This document shows positions 28,527 through 36,719 of a stretch of 64,000 nt of DNA, one piece after another. Where the stretch lies: positions 1 through 64,000 of the forward strand of contig SBAS01000036.1 in assembly GCA_005240145.1 (NCBI GenBank). Direction: 5' to 3'. Positions within the stretch are counted from its first letter, which is position 1. The number at the start of each line of letters is the position of its first letter. The translations under genes and the position numbers were made by a program. The notes beneath the pieces were generated by a model. The model did no database searches. It was not told the origin of the DNA and was given only the letters and a program-made list of their open reading frames with translations. The DNA is from Nitrosomonadales bacterium. GTDB lineage: Bacteria; Pseudomonadota; Gammaproteobacteria; Burkholderiales; SG8-39.

Positions 28527-29468
28527 ATGCTGAATTTCGTCCTCCGCCGCCTGCTCGCCACCATTCCGGTACTGCTGATCGTGGCAGTCCTGGTGTTCCT
28601 CATGCTGCGCCTCGCGCCGGGAGACCCGGCGGCAATCCTGGCTGGCGACGCCGCGAGCACCGAGCAGATCGCGCGCATCCGCACCAACCTCGGCCTCGAC
28701 CGGCCGATCGTGGTGCAGTTCGGCATCTGGGCCGGCAACATGCTCGCGGGCGACCTGGGCGAATCGTTCTACTACAAGATGAAGGTGGTGAAGCTGATCG
28801 GCCAGCGCCTGGAACCCACCCTGGCGCTCGCCACCTTCACCATCCTGTTCGCGGTGCTCGTCTCGGTGCCGCTCGGTGTCGTCGCCGCGTGGCGCTTCGG
28901 CGGCTGGTTCGACCGCGCGCTGATGGGCTTCTCGGTGCTCGGCTTCTCGATACCGGTTTTCGTGCTCGCCTACATCCTGATCTACCTCGTGTCGCTCAAG
29001 CTGGGGCTGCTGCCGGTGCAGGGCTACCAGCGCATCGGCGACGGCTTCTGGCCGTTTTTCCGGCACCTGATCCTGCCCTCCGTCACGCTGTCCGTGATCT
29101 ACATCGCGTTGATCGCGAGGGTGACGCGCGCCTCGGTGCTCGAGGCCCTGGGCGAAGACTACATCCGCACCGCGCGCGCCAAGGGCTTGCCCGAGTTCCG
29201 TGTGCTGGTGCGCCACGGCCTCGCCAACGCGGCGGTGCCCATCGTCACCGTGATCGGCATCGGCATCGCCCTACTCATCGGCGGCGTGGTGGTGACCGAA
29301 TCGGTCTACGCGATCCCGGGCCTGGGCAGGCTCACGGTGGATGCGGTGCTGGCGCGCGATTTCCCGACCATCCAGGGTGTGATCCTGTTCTTCTCCTTCG
29401 TCTACGTGCTGCTTAACCTGCTGATCGACCTGTCGTACGTGTTCCTCGACCCACGCATCCGCTACTGA
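28527..29468 (+). CDS. Peptide ABC transporter permease (DppB-type)
   Basis: A 313-residue permease starting MLNFVLRRLLATIPVLLIVAV, the usual DppB N-terminus, which supports this start despite the lack of a ribosome site. LRLAPGDPA and the coupling loop EDYIRTARAKGLPE are typical. Six segments are predicted, and the C-terminal end VFLDPRIRY is standard. It precedes the second permease by two bases. Confidence 0.92.
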   Translation: MLNFVLRRLLATIPVLLIVAVLVFLMLRLAPGDPAAILAGDAASTEQIARIRTNLGLDRPIVVQFGIWAGNMLAGDLGESFYYKMKVVKLIGQRLEPTLALATFTILFAVLVSVPLGVVAAWRFGGWFDRALMGFSVLGFSIPVFVLAYILIYLVSLKLGLLPVQGYQRIGDGFWPFFRHLILPSVTLSVIYIALIARVTRASVLEALGEDYIRTARAKGLPEFRVLVRHGLANAAVPIVTVIGIGIALLIGGVVVTESVYAIPGLGRLTVDAVLARDFPTIQGVILFFSFVYVLLNLLIDLSYVFLDPRIRY

Positions 29469-29470
29469 CC

Positions 29471-30328
29471 ATGATCCTCAATAACTGGTCGGTACGCATC
29501 GGCGGCAGCGCCCTCATCGTCTTGCTGGCGGTCGCGCTCGCCGCGCCCTGGCTCGGCACCGTGGACCCGTCGCTGTTCGACGCCGGCAGCCGCGACCTGC
29601 TGCCGGGCAAGTCGGGCGAAATCTCCACGCTCGAGGGCGAAAGGCTCAAGCACACGTTCCTGATGGGTTCGGATTCCCTGGGGCGGGACATCTACAGCCG
29701 CGTGCTCTACGGCACGCGCGTGTCGCTGCTGGTCGGGCTGCTGTGCGCGCTGGCGGCGCTCTCGGTGGGCATCCTCTGCGGCCTGCTCTCCGGCTACCTG
29801 CGCTGGCTCGACGGCATCCTGATGCGCTTCATGGACGGCATCATGGCCATTCCCGCGATCCTGGTGGCGATATCGCTCGTGGCGATCTGGCGCGGCAGCC
29901 TCACCACCGTGGTGATCGCGATCGCGATTCCCGAGATTCCGCGCGTCACGCGGCTGGTGCGCTCGCTGGTGCTGACGATCCGCGAGGAACCGTACGTCGA
30001 GGCCGCGATTTCCCTGGGCACGCCGACCTGGAAAATCCTCTTCGGCCACATCCTGCCGAACTGCGTCGCGCCGCTGATCGTGCAGGGCACCTATATCTGC
30101 GCCTTCTCCATCCTGGTCGAGGCGATCCTGTCCTTCCTCGGCGTCGGCCTGCCGCCCGAGATCCCGACCTGGGGCAGCGTCATGGCCGAGGGCCGGGCGC
30201 AATTCAACGACTATCCGCACAACATCTTCTTTCCGGGCGTGTTCCTCGCCGCCACCGTGCTCGCGGTCAACGTCCTGGGCGACGGCCTGCGCGACACGCT
30301 CGATCCGAAGATGGCAAAAAAGGTATGA
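29471..30328 (+). CDS. Peptide ABC transporter permease (DppC-type)
   Basis: A 285-residue permease of the DppC/OppC group. It has one N-terminal segment, a periplasmic loop with HTFLMGSDSLGRDIYSRVLYG, and the core segments. The coupling loop is EPYVEAAISLGTPTWKILFGH. The C-terminus has GDGLRDTLDPKM, typical of the family. It forms the channel with the preceding gene product. Confidence 0.92.
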   Translation: MILNNWSVRIGGSALIVLLAVALAAPWLGTVDPSLFDAGSRDLLPGKSGEISTLEGERLKHTFLMGSDSLGRDIYSRVLYGTRVSLLVGLLCALAALSVGILCGLLSGYLRWLDGILMRFMDGIMAIPAILVAISLVAIWRGSLTTVVIAIAIPEIPRVTRLVRSLVLTIREEPYVEAAISLGTPTWKILFGHILPNCVAPLIVQGTYICAFSILVEAILSFLGVGLPPEIPTWGSVMAEGRAQFNDYPHNIFFPGVFLAATVLAVNVLGDGLRDTLDPKMAKKV

Positions 30329-30352
30329 CCCTGACGGTGTACCCCTGACAGC

Positions 30353-31960
30353 ATGAACGTTCTCGATATCAAGGACCTTTGCATTGCCCTGCCCTCCGGC
30401 GCGGAGCGAGCGCGCGCCGCCTCGAGCGTGTCCTTCGGCGTCGGCAAGGGCGAAATCCTCTGCCTCGTCGGCGAATCGGGTTCCGGCAAATCCGTCATCG
30501 CGCAAAGCGTCATGGGACTGCTGCCGAAGAATCTGCCCGTGACCGCGGGCACCATTTCGCTGCTCGGCGAAGACATCACCCGGGTAAAGGAAGAGCGCCT
30601 GCGCCAGCTGCGCACGACGCGCATGTCGATGGTGTTCCAGGAGCCGATGACCGCGCTCAACCCGGTCATGACCTGCGGCGACCAGATCGACGAAGTGTTG
30701 CGCTTCCATACCGAGTTGCCAGCAGACAAAAGAAAAAAGAGGATTCTGGAAATCATCGCGGAAACCGCGTTGCCCGACCCGGAGCGCATGATGGCTTCCT
30801 ACCCGCACCAGCTCTCGGGCGGCCAGCGCCAGCGCATCATGATCGCCATGGCGCTGGTGCTCGATCCGGCGCTGCTGATCGCGGACGAGCCGACCACGGC
30901 GCTCGATGTCACCACCCAGGCGCAAATCCTGAACCTGATCCTCGAGTTGCAGAAGCGGCACGGCACCGGCGTCCTCTTCATCACCCACGATTTCGGCGTG
31001 GTGGCGGAGATCGCGCACCGCGTCGCGGTGCTGCGCCTGGGCGAACTCGTCGAGATCGGCACGCGCGACGAGGTGCTCAAGCACCCGCGGCACGAATACA
31101 CGAAAATGCTCATCTCCTCGGTGCCGGCGCTGAAGCCCGTCGCGCGCGCGGCGCGGCCCGACACGCCGCTGGTGCTGCAGACCAGCAGGCTGGCGAAAAC
31201 CTACTCCGACCGCGGCTGGTTCGGGCCGCGGCGCGAAGTGCACGCGGCCGAGGACGTCAGCATCGAAGTGCGCCGCGGCCAGACGCTGGGCATCGTCGGC
31301 GAATCCGGCTCGGGCAAATCCACCGTCGCGCGCTGCATCGTGCGCCTGGTGGATCCCACCTCGGGCGAGGTGCGCATCGGCGGCACGGAAATCGCCACCA
31401 TGGGCGCGGCCGCGCTGCGCCCGCTGCGGCGCAAGGTGCAGATCGTGTTCCAGGATCCCTACCGCTCGCTCAATCCGCGCCGCACGGTGGGCGAGGCGAT
31501 CACGGAGGGCCCGCTCAATTACGGCGTGCCGCGGCCCGAGGCGCTGGAGCGCGCGCGCAACCTGCTCGAGCTCGTGCGCATGGATGCTTCCGCCTTGTCG
31601 CGCTACCCGCACCAGTTCTCCGGCGGCCAGCGCCAGCGCATCTGCATCGCGCGCGCGCTGGCGATGGAGCCCGAACTGCTGGTCGCAGACGAAGCGGTGT
31701 CGGCGCTGGATGTCTCGGTGCAGGCGCAGGTGCTCGAACTGCTCGAGGAAATCCGCACGCGCCTCGACCTGGCGATGCTCTTCATCACCCACGACCTGCG
31801 CGTCGCGGCGCGGATCTGCGACCAGGTGGCGGTGATGTCGAAGGGCCGCGTGGTCGAATACGGGCCTGCCGAGGAAATCTTCCTGAGGCCGCAGCACGAA
31901 TACACGCGCGCGCTCTTCGATGCCGCGCCCGGACGCGGTTTTGCGTTCGGGTCTGCGTAA
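30353..31960 (+). CDS. Fused peptide ABC transporter ATPase (DppD-DppF type)
   Basis: A 535-residue protein holding two ATPase domains in one chain, as in GsiA. Domain 1 has [27 protein letters not shown] and [13 protein letters not shown]; domain 2 has [28 protein letters not shown] and [13 protein letters not shown] (Asp-Glu-Ala in place of Asp-Glu-Pro). Both H-loops are present ([18 protein letters not shown]). The usual oligopeptide extension after domain 1 is short. It completes the transporter operon that starts at 26898. Confidence 0.93.
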   Translation: MNVLDIKDLCIALPSGAERARAASSVSFGVGKGEILCLVGESGSGKSVIAQSVMGLLPKNLPVTAGTISLLGEDITRVKEERLRQLRTTRMSMVFQEPMTALNPVMTCGDQIDEVLRFHTELPADKRKKRILEIIAETALPDPERMMASYPHQLSGGQRQRIMIAMALVLDPALLIADEPTTALDVTTQAQILNLILELQKRHGTGVLFITHDFGVVAEIAHRVAVLRLGELVEIGTRDEVLKHPRHEYTKMLISSVPALKPVARAARPDTPLVLQTSRLAKTYSDRGWFGPRREVHAAEDVSIEVRRGQTLGIVGESGSGKSTVARCIVRLVDPTSGEVRIGGTEIATMGAAALRPLRRKVQIVFQDPYRSLNPRRTVGEAITEGPLNYGVPRPEALERARNLLELVRMDASALSRYPHQFSGGQRQRICIARALAMEPELLVADEAVSALDVSVQAQVLELLEEIRTRLDLAMLFITHDLRVAARICDQVAVMSKGRVVEYGPAEEIFLRPQHEYTRALFDAAPGRGFAFGSA

Positions 31961-31983
31961 TCGGTTCAATGTAAAATTCAGCC

Positions 31984-32625
31984 ATGGATCGGCTGGACAG
32001 GACGCGGATCAATGTTCCGGGATTTGAAGTCCGGATCGTGGATCGCTGCACGTCGACGAATGCCTTGTTGTTTGTTGAGAAAGCAGATCTTCCAATCCTG
32101 CTCGCCGCGGAGGAGCAGAGCGCCGGCCGCGGCCGGCATGGCCGGCGCTGGCGCTCCGCGCGCGGCGCCGGCGCGACGTTCTCGATCCGCCTGCGCCTGT
32201 GCTGCGAACAACGCCAGCTCGCCGGGCTGTCGGTCGCGGTGGGCTTGTCGGCGGCACGCGCGCTGCGCCGGCTTGGCGCGCGCGGCATCGCGGTGAAATG
32301 GCCCAACGACCTGATGGTGAGCCGCCGCAAGCTCGGCGGGATCCTGATCGAAACACGGCCTGCGCCGCGGGAAACCCGGCCTGGCATGCGATCGTCCGCG
32401 CCCGGCAGCGTGGTGGTTGTCGGGGTCGGCATCAATTGTCGTGCGCAACCGCGTCTCGGCGCGCGCCTGGGCCGCGGCATCGCCGCGTTGGACCAGGTGC
32501 TGCGGCGCCCGGTGTCGCGCAATGCGGTCATCGGTGCGGTTGCGCGCGAAGTGCTGGCCGCGCTGGCGTCCTGGGAGCGCGTGCAGGAGCAAGCGCGCGA
32601 GCAGGTCCTGGAGCGGGCGGCATGA
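31984..32625 (+). CDS. birA: Biotin-[acetyl-CoA carboxylase] ligase, short form
   Basis: A 213-residue monofunctional ligase that makes biotinyl-AMP and attaches biotin to AccB. The ATP/biotin loop is GRGRHGRRW, followed by KWPNDL, and GGILIE. It has no N-terminal DNA-binding domain, and the C-terminal SH3-like domain seems missing or very reduced compared with the 320-residue E. coli protein. Its stop overlaps coaX by four bases (ATGA). A TAAAAT hexamer ends six bases before the ATG, so the transcript may be leaderless. Confidence 0.9.
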   Translation: MDRLDRTRINVPGFEVRIVDRCTSTNALLFVEKADLPILLAAEEQSAGRGRHGRRWRSARGAGATFSIRLRLCCEQRQLAGLSVAVGLSAARALRRLGARGIAVKWPNDLMVSRRKLGGILIETRPAPRETRPGMRSSAPGSVVVVGVGINCRAQPRLGARLGRGIAALDQVLRRPVSRNAVIGAVAREVLAALASWERVQEQAREQVLERAA

Positions 32626-33371
32626 TCCTCGCCATCGACGCCGGCAACTCGCGCGTGAAATGGGGCTGGTATGAGGATGAGAAGCCCGAGTCCGGCGGCA
32701 AGAGCGGCTGGACGAGCGTCGCCAACGTGTCGCTGATCGAGTTCGCCGCCTCGAGCGACCACATCAACCCGTTCTCCGCCACGCACGCGAACCCCTCGCG
32801 CATCGTCGTCTCGAACGTCGCCGGCGATGGCGCGCACCAGCTGATCGTGAACTGGACCAGCATCTTCGATGCGACCCCGGAATGGGTCCACGGCGAGCGC
32901 GAGCTCTGCGGCGTGAAGAGCCGCTACGAGCGCCCCGAACAACTCGGGCCCGATCGCTGGGCGGCGCTGATCGCGGCGCGCGCGCTGGAACCGGGGCGCG
33001 CCTGCCTGGTCGCCAATGCGGGCACCTGCACGACCATCGACATGCTCTCCGGCCAGGGTAAATTCACCGGCGGCGTGATCCTGCCTGGCATCGACCTGAT
33101 GCGCTTCGTGCTGCACGAGCACACCGATCGCCTGCCGCTGCAGGACGGGCTTTTCAGCGCGGCGCCGCGCAATACGCTGGACGCGATCGAGACCGGTTGC
33201 CGCCAGGCCCAGGCGGGCGCGGTCGAGCGCATGCATCGCCTTCTTGGCAGCGACAGCGCCTGCATCGTATCCGGCGGCGGTGGTAAGGCCCTCCTCGAGC
33301 GGCTCGACCTGCCTTGCCGCTACGTGGAGAATCTGGTGCTCGAGGGATTGGCTCTCATCGGCCGCAGCTGA
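32622..33371 (+). CDS. coaX: Type III pantothenate kinase
   Basis: A 249-residue enzyme for the first step of coenzyme A synthesis. Motifs are DAGNSRVKWG at 6-15, GPDRWAALIAA, NAGTCTTIDML and GGVILPGIDLM. The start ATG overlaps the birA stop; the longer frame upstream is a shadow of birA. BirA next to CoaX is a usual pairing in betaproteobacteria, where CoaX was first described as Baf. Confidence 0.93.
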   Translation: MILAIDAGNSRVKWGWYEDEKPESGGKSGWTSVANVSLIEFAASSDHINPFSATHANPSRIVVSNVAGDGAHQLIVNWTSIFDATPEWVHGERELCGVKSRYERPEQLGPDRWAALIAARALEPGRACLVANAGTCTTIDMLSGQGKFTGGVILPGIDLMRFVLHEHTDRLPLQDGLFSAAPRNTLDAIETGCRQAQAGAVERMHRLLGSDSACIVSGGGGKALLERLDLPCRYVENLVLEGLALIGRS

Positions 33372-33395
33372 CTACCAGGCGCACCGCCACAGCCC

Positions 33396-34070
33396 ATGCG
33401 AACGCTCTTCCTGCTGCTGGTAGCACTCAACCTCGCTCTCTACGCCTGGCCGCGGTATTACGCCATGCCCGACAGCGCCGCCGATCCGGAGCCGCTGCGC
33501 CGCGAAATCAATCCCAACAGCATCCGGCTGCTCGAGGGGAAGGAACTCGCCGGCCTGTCGGTGCTGAAGCCCAAACCGGCGGCGGAAACCCCGGCCTCGG
33601 GGCCTGCGGCAGGCGGGAGCTGCGTGGAATGGGGCGGATTCTCGGTCGCCGAGGCGCCGCGCGCGGAGAAGACGCTCGAGCCGCTCGCCCTGGGCGCGCG
33701 CCTGACGCAACGTCGCAGCGACGAAACCGCCGGCTGGTGGGTGTTCATTGCGCCGCAACCCAATCGCGCCGCGGCGATGAAGAAAGCCGCCGAGCTCAAA
33801 GCGCTCGGCATCGAGGATTTTTTCGTCCTGCCGGACGAGGGCAAGCTGCGCTGGGCGGTATCGCTGGGCGTGTTCAGCAGCGAGGAAGCGGCGCGCAGCC
33901 GCCTCGAAGCGCTGCGCGTCAAGGGCGTGCGCAGTGCGCAGAGCGGCGAGCGCGAATCGCAGGTGGTGAAGATCTCGTTCCAGGTGCGCAACGCCGACGC
34001 CGCGCTGCAGGCCAGGCTGAAGGAACTCTCGCGCGGCTCGCCCGGCACCGAAATCCGCGATTGCCAGTAA
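33396..34070 (+). CDS. SPOR-domain protein
   Basis: A 224-residue protein with one N-terminal membrane anchor or signal segment (MRTLFLLLVALNLALYAW). The second half fits a SPOR fold (WWVFIAPQPNRAAAMKKAAELKALGIEDFFV and LRWAVSLGVFSSEEAARSRLEALRVKGV, read in parts), which binds denuded glycan strands at the septum. It follows coaX by 24 bases and completes a birA-coaX-SPOR unit. The stop codon lies inside the first arm of a long hairpin repeat. Confidence 0.85.
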   Translation: MRTLFLLLVALNLALYAWPRYYAMPDSAADPEPLRREINPNSIRLLEGKELAGLSVLKPKPAAETPASGPAAGGSCVEWGGFSVAEAPRAEKTLEPLALGARLTQRRSDETAGWWVFIAPQPNRAAAMKKAAELKALGIEDFFVLPDEGKLRWAVSLGVFSSEEAARSRLEALRVKGVRSAQSGERESQVVKISFQVRNADAALQARLKELSRGSPGTEIRDCQ

Positions 34071-34122
34071 AACAGGGACAGTCCACGTTTTTCGACCGAA
34101 AACGTGGACTGTCCCTGTTTTA
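34068..34122. repeat. Long hairpin repeat, copy 2 (bidirectional terminator)
   Basis: Two 24-base perfect arms flank a 7-base loop. The core CAGGGACAGTCCACGTTTT is the same as in the repeat at 11397-11457; loops differ. Again it lies between two convergent genes, and here the TAA stops of both genes (34068-34070 and 34120-34122) are formed by the outer ends of the arms. Confidence 0.85.
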
Positions 34123-34503
34123 TCCGATGGGGATGGCGCCGCCGGGGACGTGCTTGGCGACCAGTTCGAGCAGCCGGTCCGCGCGCACCGGCTTGGTCAG
34201 GTAGCCGACCGCGCCGAGTTCCTTGCCGCGGTGCTCGCCGTCCTCCACCGAGGTAAGGAAGATCACCGGGATGTTGGGCAGCGTCGCATCGGCTTTGAGC
34301 GCGGCGACGAATTCGAAACCGTCCATGTGCGGCATGTTGACATCCGACAGGATCAGCTCGGGCGGATTCTTCAGCACCTGGTAGCCCGCGCTGATGCCGT
34401 CGTTGGCGGTGCTGACCTCGTAGCCGGCCGAGGCGAGGTGCATGCGCAGCAGTTCGCGCAGGCTGTCGTCGTCGTCGTCCACCACCAGGATCTTTGCCGC
34501 CAT
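34120..34503 (-). CDS. Single-domain response regulator (CheY-like)
   Basis: A 127-residue stand-alone receiver. The acidic pocket is VVDDDDDS near residues 8-13, the phosphorylation site is Asp54 (ILSDVNMPHMDG), and Thr/Ser and Lys are in FLTSVED and YLTKPVRADRL. There is no output domain, so it signals by protein contact. No histidine kinase is linked. The stop codon is supplied by the hairpin repeat. Confidence 0.9.
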   Translation of the reverse strand: MAAKILVVDDDDDSLRELLRMHLASAGYEVSTANDGISAGYQVLKNPPELILSDVNMPHMDGFEFVAALKADATLPNIPVIFLTSVEDGEHRGKELGAVGYLTKPVRADRLLELVAKHVPGGAIPIG

Positions 34504-34522
34504 TTGCCTCTCGCCAACTCGA

Positions 34523-34598
<76 letters not shown>

Positions 34599-34636
34599 AT
34601 ATTGCCTAGCGAAAAGAAGAGGATAATCATCGTAAC

Positions 34637-35365
34637 ATGCGCCCAATTCGCATGAAACAGTGGCTGCCCGCATCGTTGCTTTTGTGCGCGCTGGCTGCGG
34701 CGTTCCCCGCAATGGGCGACGCAGACTCGATAAAGCGCGGCCTGGCCGCCCGAATGCCGGGCGCAACCGTCCAGAGCGTCGTCGCGTCGCCTTTCGCAGG
34801 CCTGTATGAAGTCGTACTCGACGGTGAAATCGTCTATACGGACGAAAAGATGGAGTACTTTTTCAGCGGCAGCATCTTCGACATCCGCACCATGCCGCCG
34901 CGCAACCTGACCGAGGCAAACGCGCGGCGCTCGACGGCAGGCATCCTCGCCGCGGCGGCGCGCGATTCCGCCATCAAGCGCGTGAGGGGCAACGGCGGGC
35001 GCATCGTGTACAGCTTCGAAGACCCGAACTGCGGCTTCTGCAAGGCCCTGAACCTGGAGTTCGCGCGGCTGGACAACGTGACCATCTATACGTTTCCGAC
35101 CCCGATGTTGTCGCAGAACTCCGCCGACAAGGCGGTCTGGGCCTGGTGCGCGAAGGACCGTGTCGGCGCATGGGACAAGCTGATGGCTGGCGCAGCGATT
35201 CCCGAGGGCGCCACCGGGTGCGCGCATCCGCTGGCAAAGATTGCCGCGCTGGCCAAGCGCTTTGACGTCACGAGCACGCCCGTCGTCATCCTGGGCAACG
35301 GCCGCCGATTCAATGGCTTTGTTTCGGCGGACAATCTGGAGAAAGCGCTCGCCGCCGAGAAATAG
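34637..35365 (+). CDS. dsbC: Thiol:disulfide interchange protein DsbC
   Basis: A 242-residue periplasmic disulfide isomerase with a signal peptide (cleavage near AMG-DAD). The N-terminal dimerisation domain (ADSIKRGLAARMPG, IVYTDEKMEYFFSGSIFDI) is followed by a thioredoxin fold with active site CGFC at 132-135 (E. coli has CGYC), a cis-Pro in TSTPVVILGNG, and a second Cys pair (WAWCAK, TGCAHP). An ATG five codons later (34652) is an alternative start. A GATAAT hexamer lies 10 bases upstream. Confidence 0.93.
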   Translation: MRPIRMKQWLPASLLLCALAAAFPAMGDADSIKRGLAARMPGATVQSVVASPFAGLYEVVLDGEIVYTDEKMEYFFSGSIFDIRTMPPRNLTEANARRSTAGILAAAARDSAIKRVRGNGGRIVYSFEDPNCGFCKALNLEFARLDNVTIYTFPTPMLSQNSADKAVWAWCAKDRVGAWDKLMAGAAIPEGATGCAHPLAKIAALAKRFDVTSTPVVILGNGRRFNGFVSADNLEKALAAEK

Positions 35366-35385
35366 CCGCGGCGACCTTGCGTGGG

Positions 35386-36045
35386 CTATTTCCCGTCCGC
35401 AGCGGGAACGCCATAGGGCCCCGGCTTGTCGGGCCGGTTCGACTTCAGCCCGCTAGGGTCGTAGGGACCCGCCTTGCGCGGCGGCGTCGCTGCGGGCGCA
35501 ACGGGTTCGGCGACCGGCGGCGGCTCATAACCCTCGGGCAGCGCCGGCGCGGCCTGCGAACGCATCGGCAGCACACCCGTTTTCGGGTAGCCGGCCAGAT
35601 CGAGCAGGCTTTCATATCTATTGGGATCGAAGCCGGTCTGCACGGAGCGCCCGACCACCAGCGCTGGAACGTTGTCCGAAGGCGCCACCGCCTTGAGTTG
35701 CTCCAGGGTGTCGACGTTCCAGACCTGCACTTCCTTGAACGGTATGCCGCGCTTGTTCAGCGCCTCGCGCGCGAGCGCGCAGGGCTGCTTGCAGACCGGC
35801 GCTGTATACAGCGTCACTGGAAACTCGGCCTGTGCCTTCTGCAATTCGTACGGCAGTTGCTGGTTGTCGCTCTTGACCGGCGGACTGCCCAGACCACGCT
35901 TGCGTACTTCCTTCGCGCTGGCGGGCGGAGGCGAATCGCTGTACTGCACGCGCCCCTTCTCGTCCACCCAGCGGTACTGCTGCGCGAACGCGGTTGCGCA
36001 GGCCGCGAGCAAGGCGGCGAGAATGAACCCGGCGCGCAAAATCAT
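35386..36045 (-). CDS. DUF4124 and glutaredoxin-fold exported protein
   Basis: A 219-residue exported protein: signal peptide to about residue 21 (ATAFAQ), a DUF4124 segment (YRWVDEKGRVQYSDSPPP), a glutaredoxin-like domain (FPVTLYTAPVCKQPCALAREAL, with a CxxxC in place of CxxC), and a Pro-rich tail (APAATPPRKAGPYDPSG). A redox role in the periplasm is likely, but the wider Cys spacing makes normal glutaredoxin chemistry uncertain. It is convergent with dsbC, with about 20 bases between. Confidence 0.82.
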   Translation of the reverse strand: MILRAGFILAALLAACATAFAQQYRWVDEKGRVQYSDSPPPASAKEVRKRGLGSPPVKSDNQQLPYELQKAQAEFPVTLYTAPVCKQPCALAREALNKRGIPFKEVQVWNVDTLEQLKAVAPSDNVPALVVGRSVQTGFDPNRYESLLDLAGYPKTGVLPMRSQAAPALPEGYEPPPVAEPVAPAATPPRKAGPYDPSGLKSNRPDKPGPYGVPAADGK

Positions 36046-36073
36046 GCGCCGATCATATCATCGTGCCCCGCGC

Positions 36074-36655
36074 CTACTCAATGCAGCTGCCGGTGCGCTT
36101 GCAGTCCGGCTCGAACGGTACCTCAACGAGCTTGATGCTGCCCACCGCGACGCCGTTGCGTATCGCCGGACGGAAGCGCAACGCCATCACCGCTTCGAGC
36201 GCGGCTTTGTCGAAAATCCCGGCGGGGCGCGAATCCATCACCGCTGCATCGCGCAAGCGGCCTTCGTGGTCGATGAGCAGTCGCAGCGTCACGACACCGC
36301 GGGTGCCCGCGCTGAGCGCTGTTTCGGGATAGGCGAGATCCACCTGGTTGAGCGGTATCGCGCGCTCGTCGAGCTCGCTGGCACGGTAGTAGATCGGGGC
36401 AGCCGGCATGCCGGCCGCTTGCGCTTGCGGCTCGCCGCTTGGGGCCGGGGCCGGTTTCGGCGCGCGCGGCCGCGGCTCCGATTGCTGCTGAATGTCGGGC
36501 GGACTCAGCGCCGCTGCGGGCGCCAGGCGCGCGTTCAGCGGCTGCGCCGCCGCGAACAACGACAACTCCGCCGCCGCGGGAACGAACGCGGTATTGGCCA
36601 GCAGCGCCGCATGCCCGCACGCCGAGACGACCAACGCAAACGCGACCCGCCTCAT
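36074..36655 (-). CDS. TonB-family energy-transducer-like protein
   Basis: A 193-residue protein with an N-terminal membrane anchor (MRRVAFALVVSACGHAALLA), a Pro-rich spacer (RPRAPKPAPAPSG), and a TonB C-terminal domain (LAYPETALSAGTRGVVTLRLLIDHEGRL, then AALEAVMALRFRPA). The start is placed at MRRVAF; the earlier frame overlaps pilY1. No ExbB/ExbD or receptor is linked, and it lacks the first-strand YP pattern only slightly (AYPETA). It follows pilY1 by 64 bases. It could serve an envelope or pilus function rather than iron uptake. Confidence 0.8.
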   Translation of the reverse strand: MRRVAFALVVSACGHAALLANTAFVPAAAELSLFAAAQPLNARLAPAAALSPPDIQQQSEPRPRAPKPAPAPSGEPQAQAAGMPAAPIYYRASELDERAIPLNQVDLAYPETALSAGTRGVVTLRLLIDHEGRLRDAAVMDSRPAGIFDKAALEAVMALRFRPAIRNGVAVGSIKLVEVPFEPDCKRTGSCIE

Positions 36656-36719
36656 CGCCGCATGGCTGTCCCAGGAAACGGAATCGGTCACTTCGGCTGA
36701 TGCGCCTGACGCGACGGGT

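Noticed and set aside
25347..29216. 1289-codon open frame on the minus strand covering MlrC and the transporter region
   Set aside because: Only the part from 26852 down matches MlrC. The upstream part is antisense to the binding-protein and permease genes and is His/Arg/Gly-rich low-quality sequence typical of shadows in GC-rich DNA.
29462..31969. 835-codon minus-strand frame opposite the ABC transporter genes
   Set aside because: Antisense to clear transporter genes; no start signal and no family pattern.
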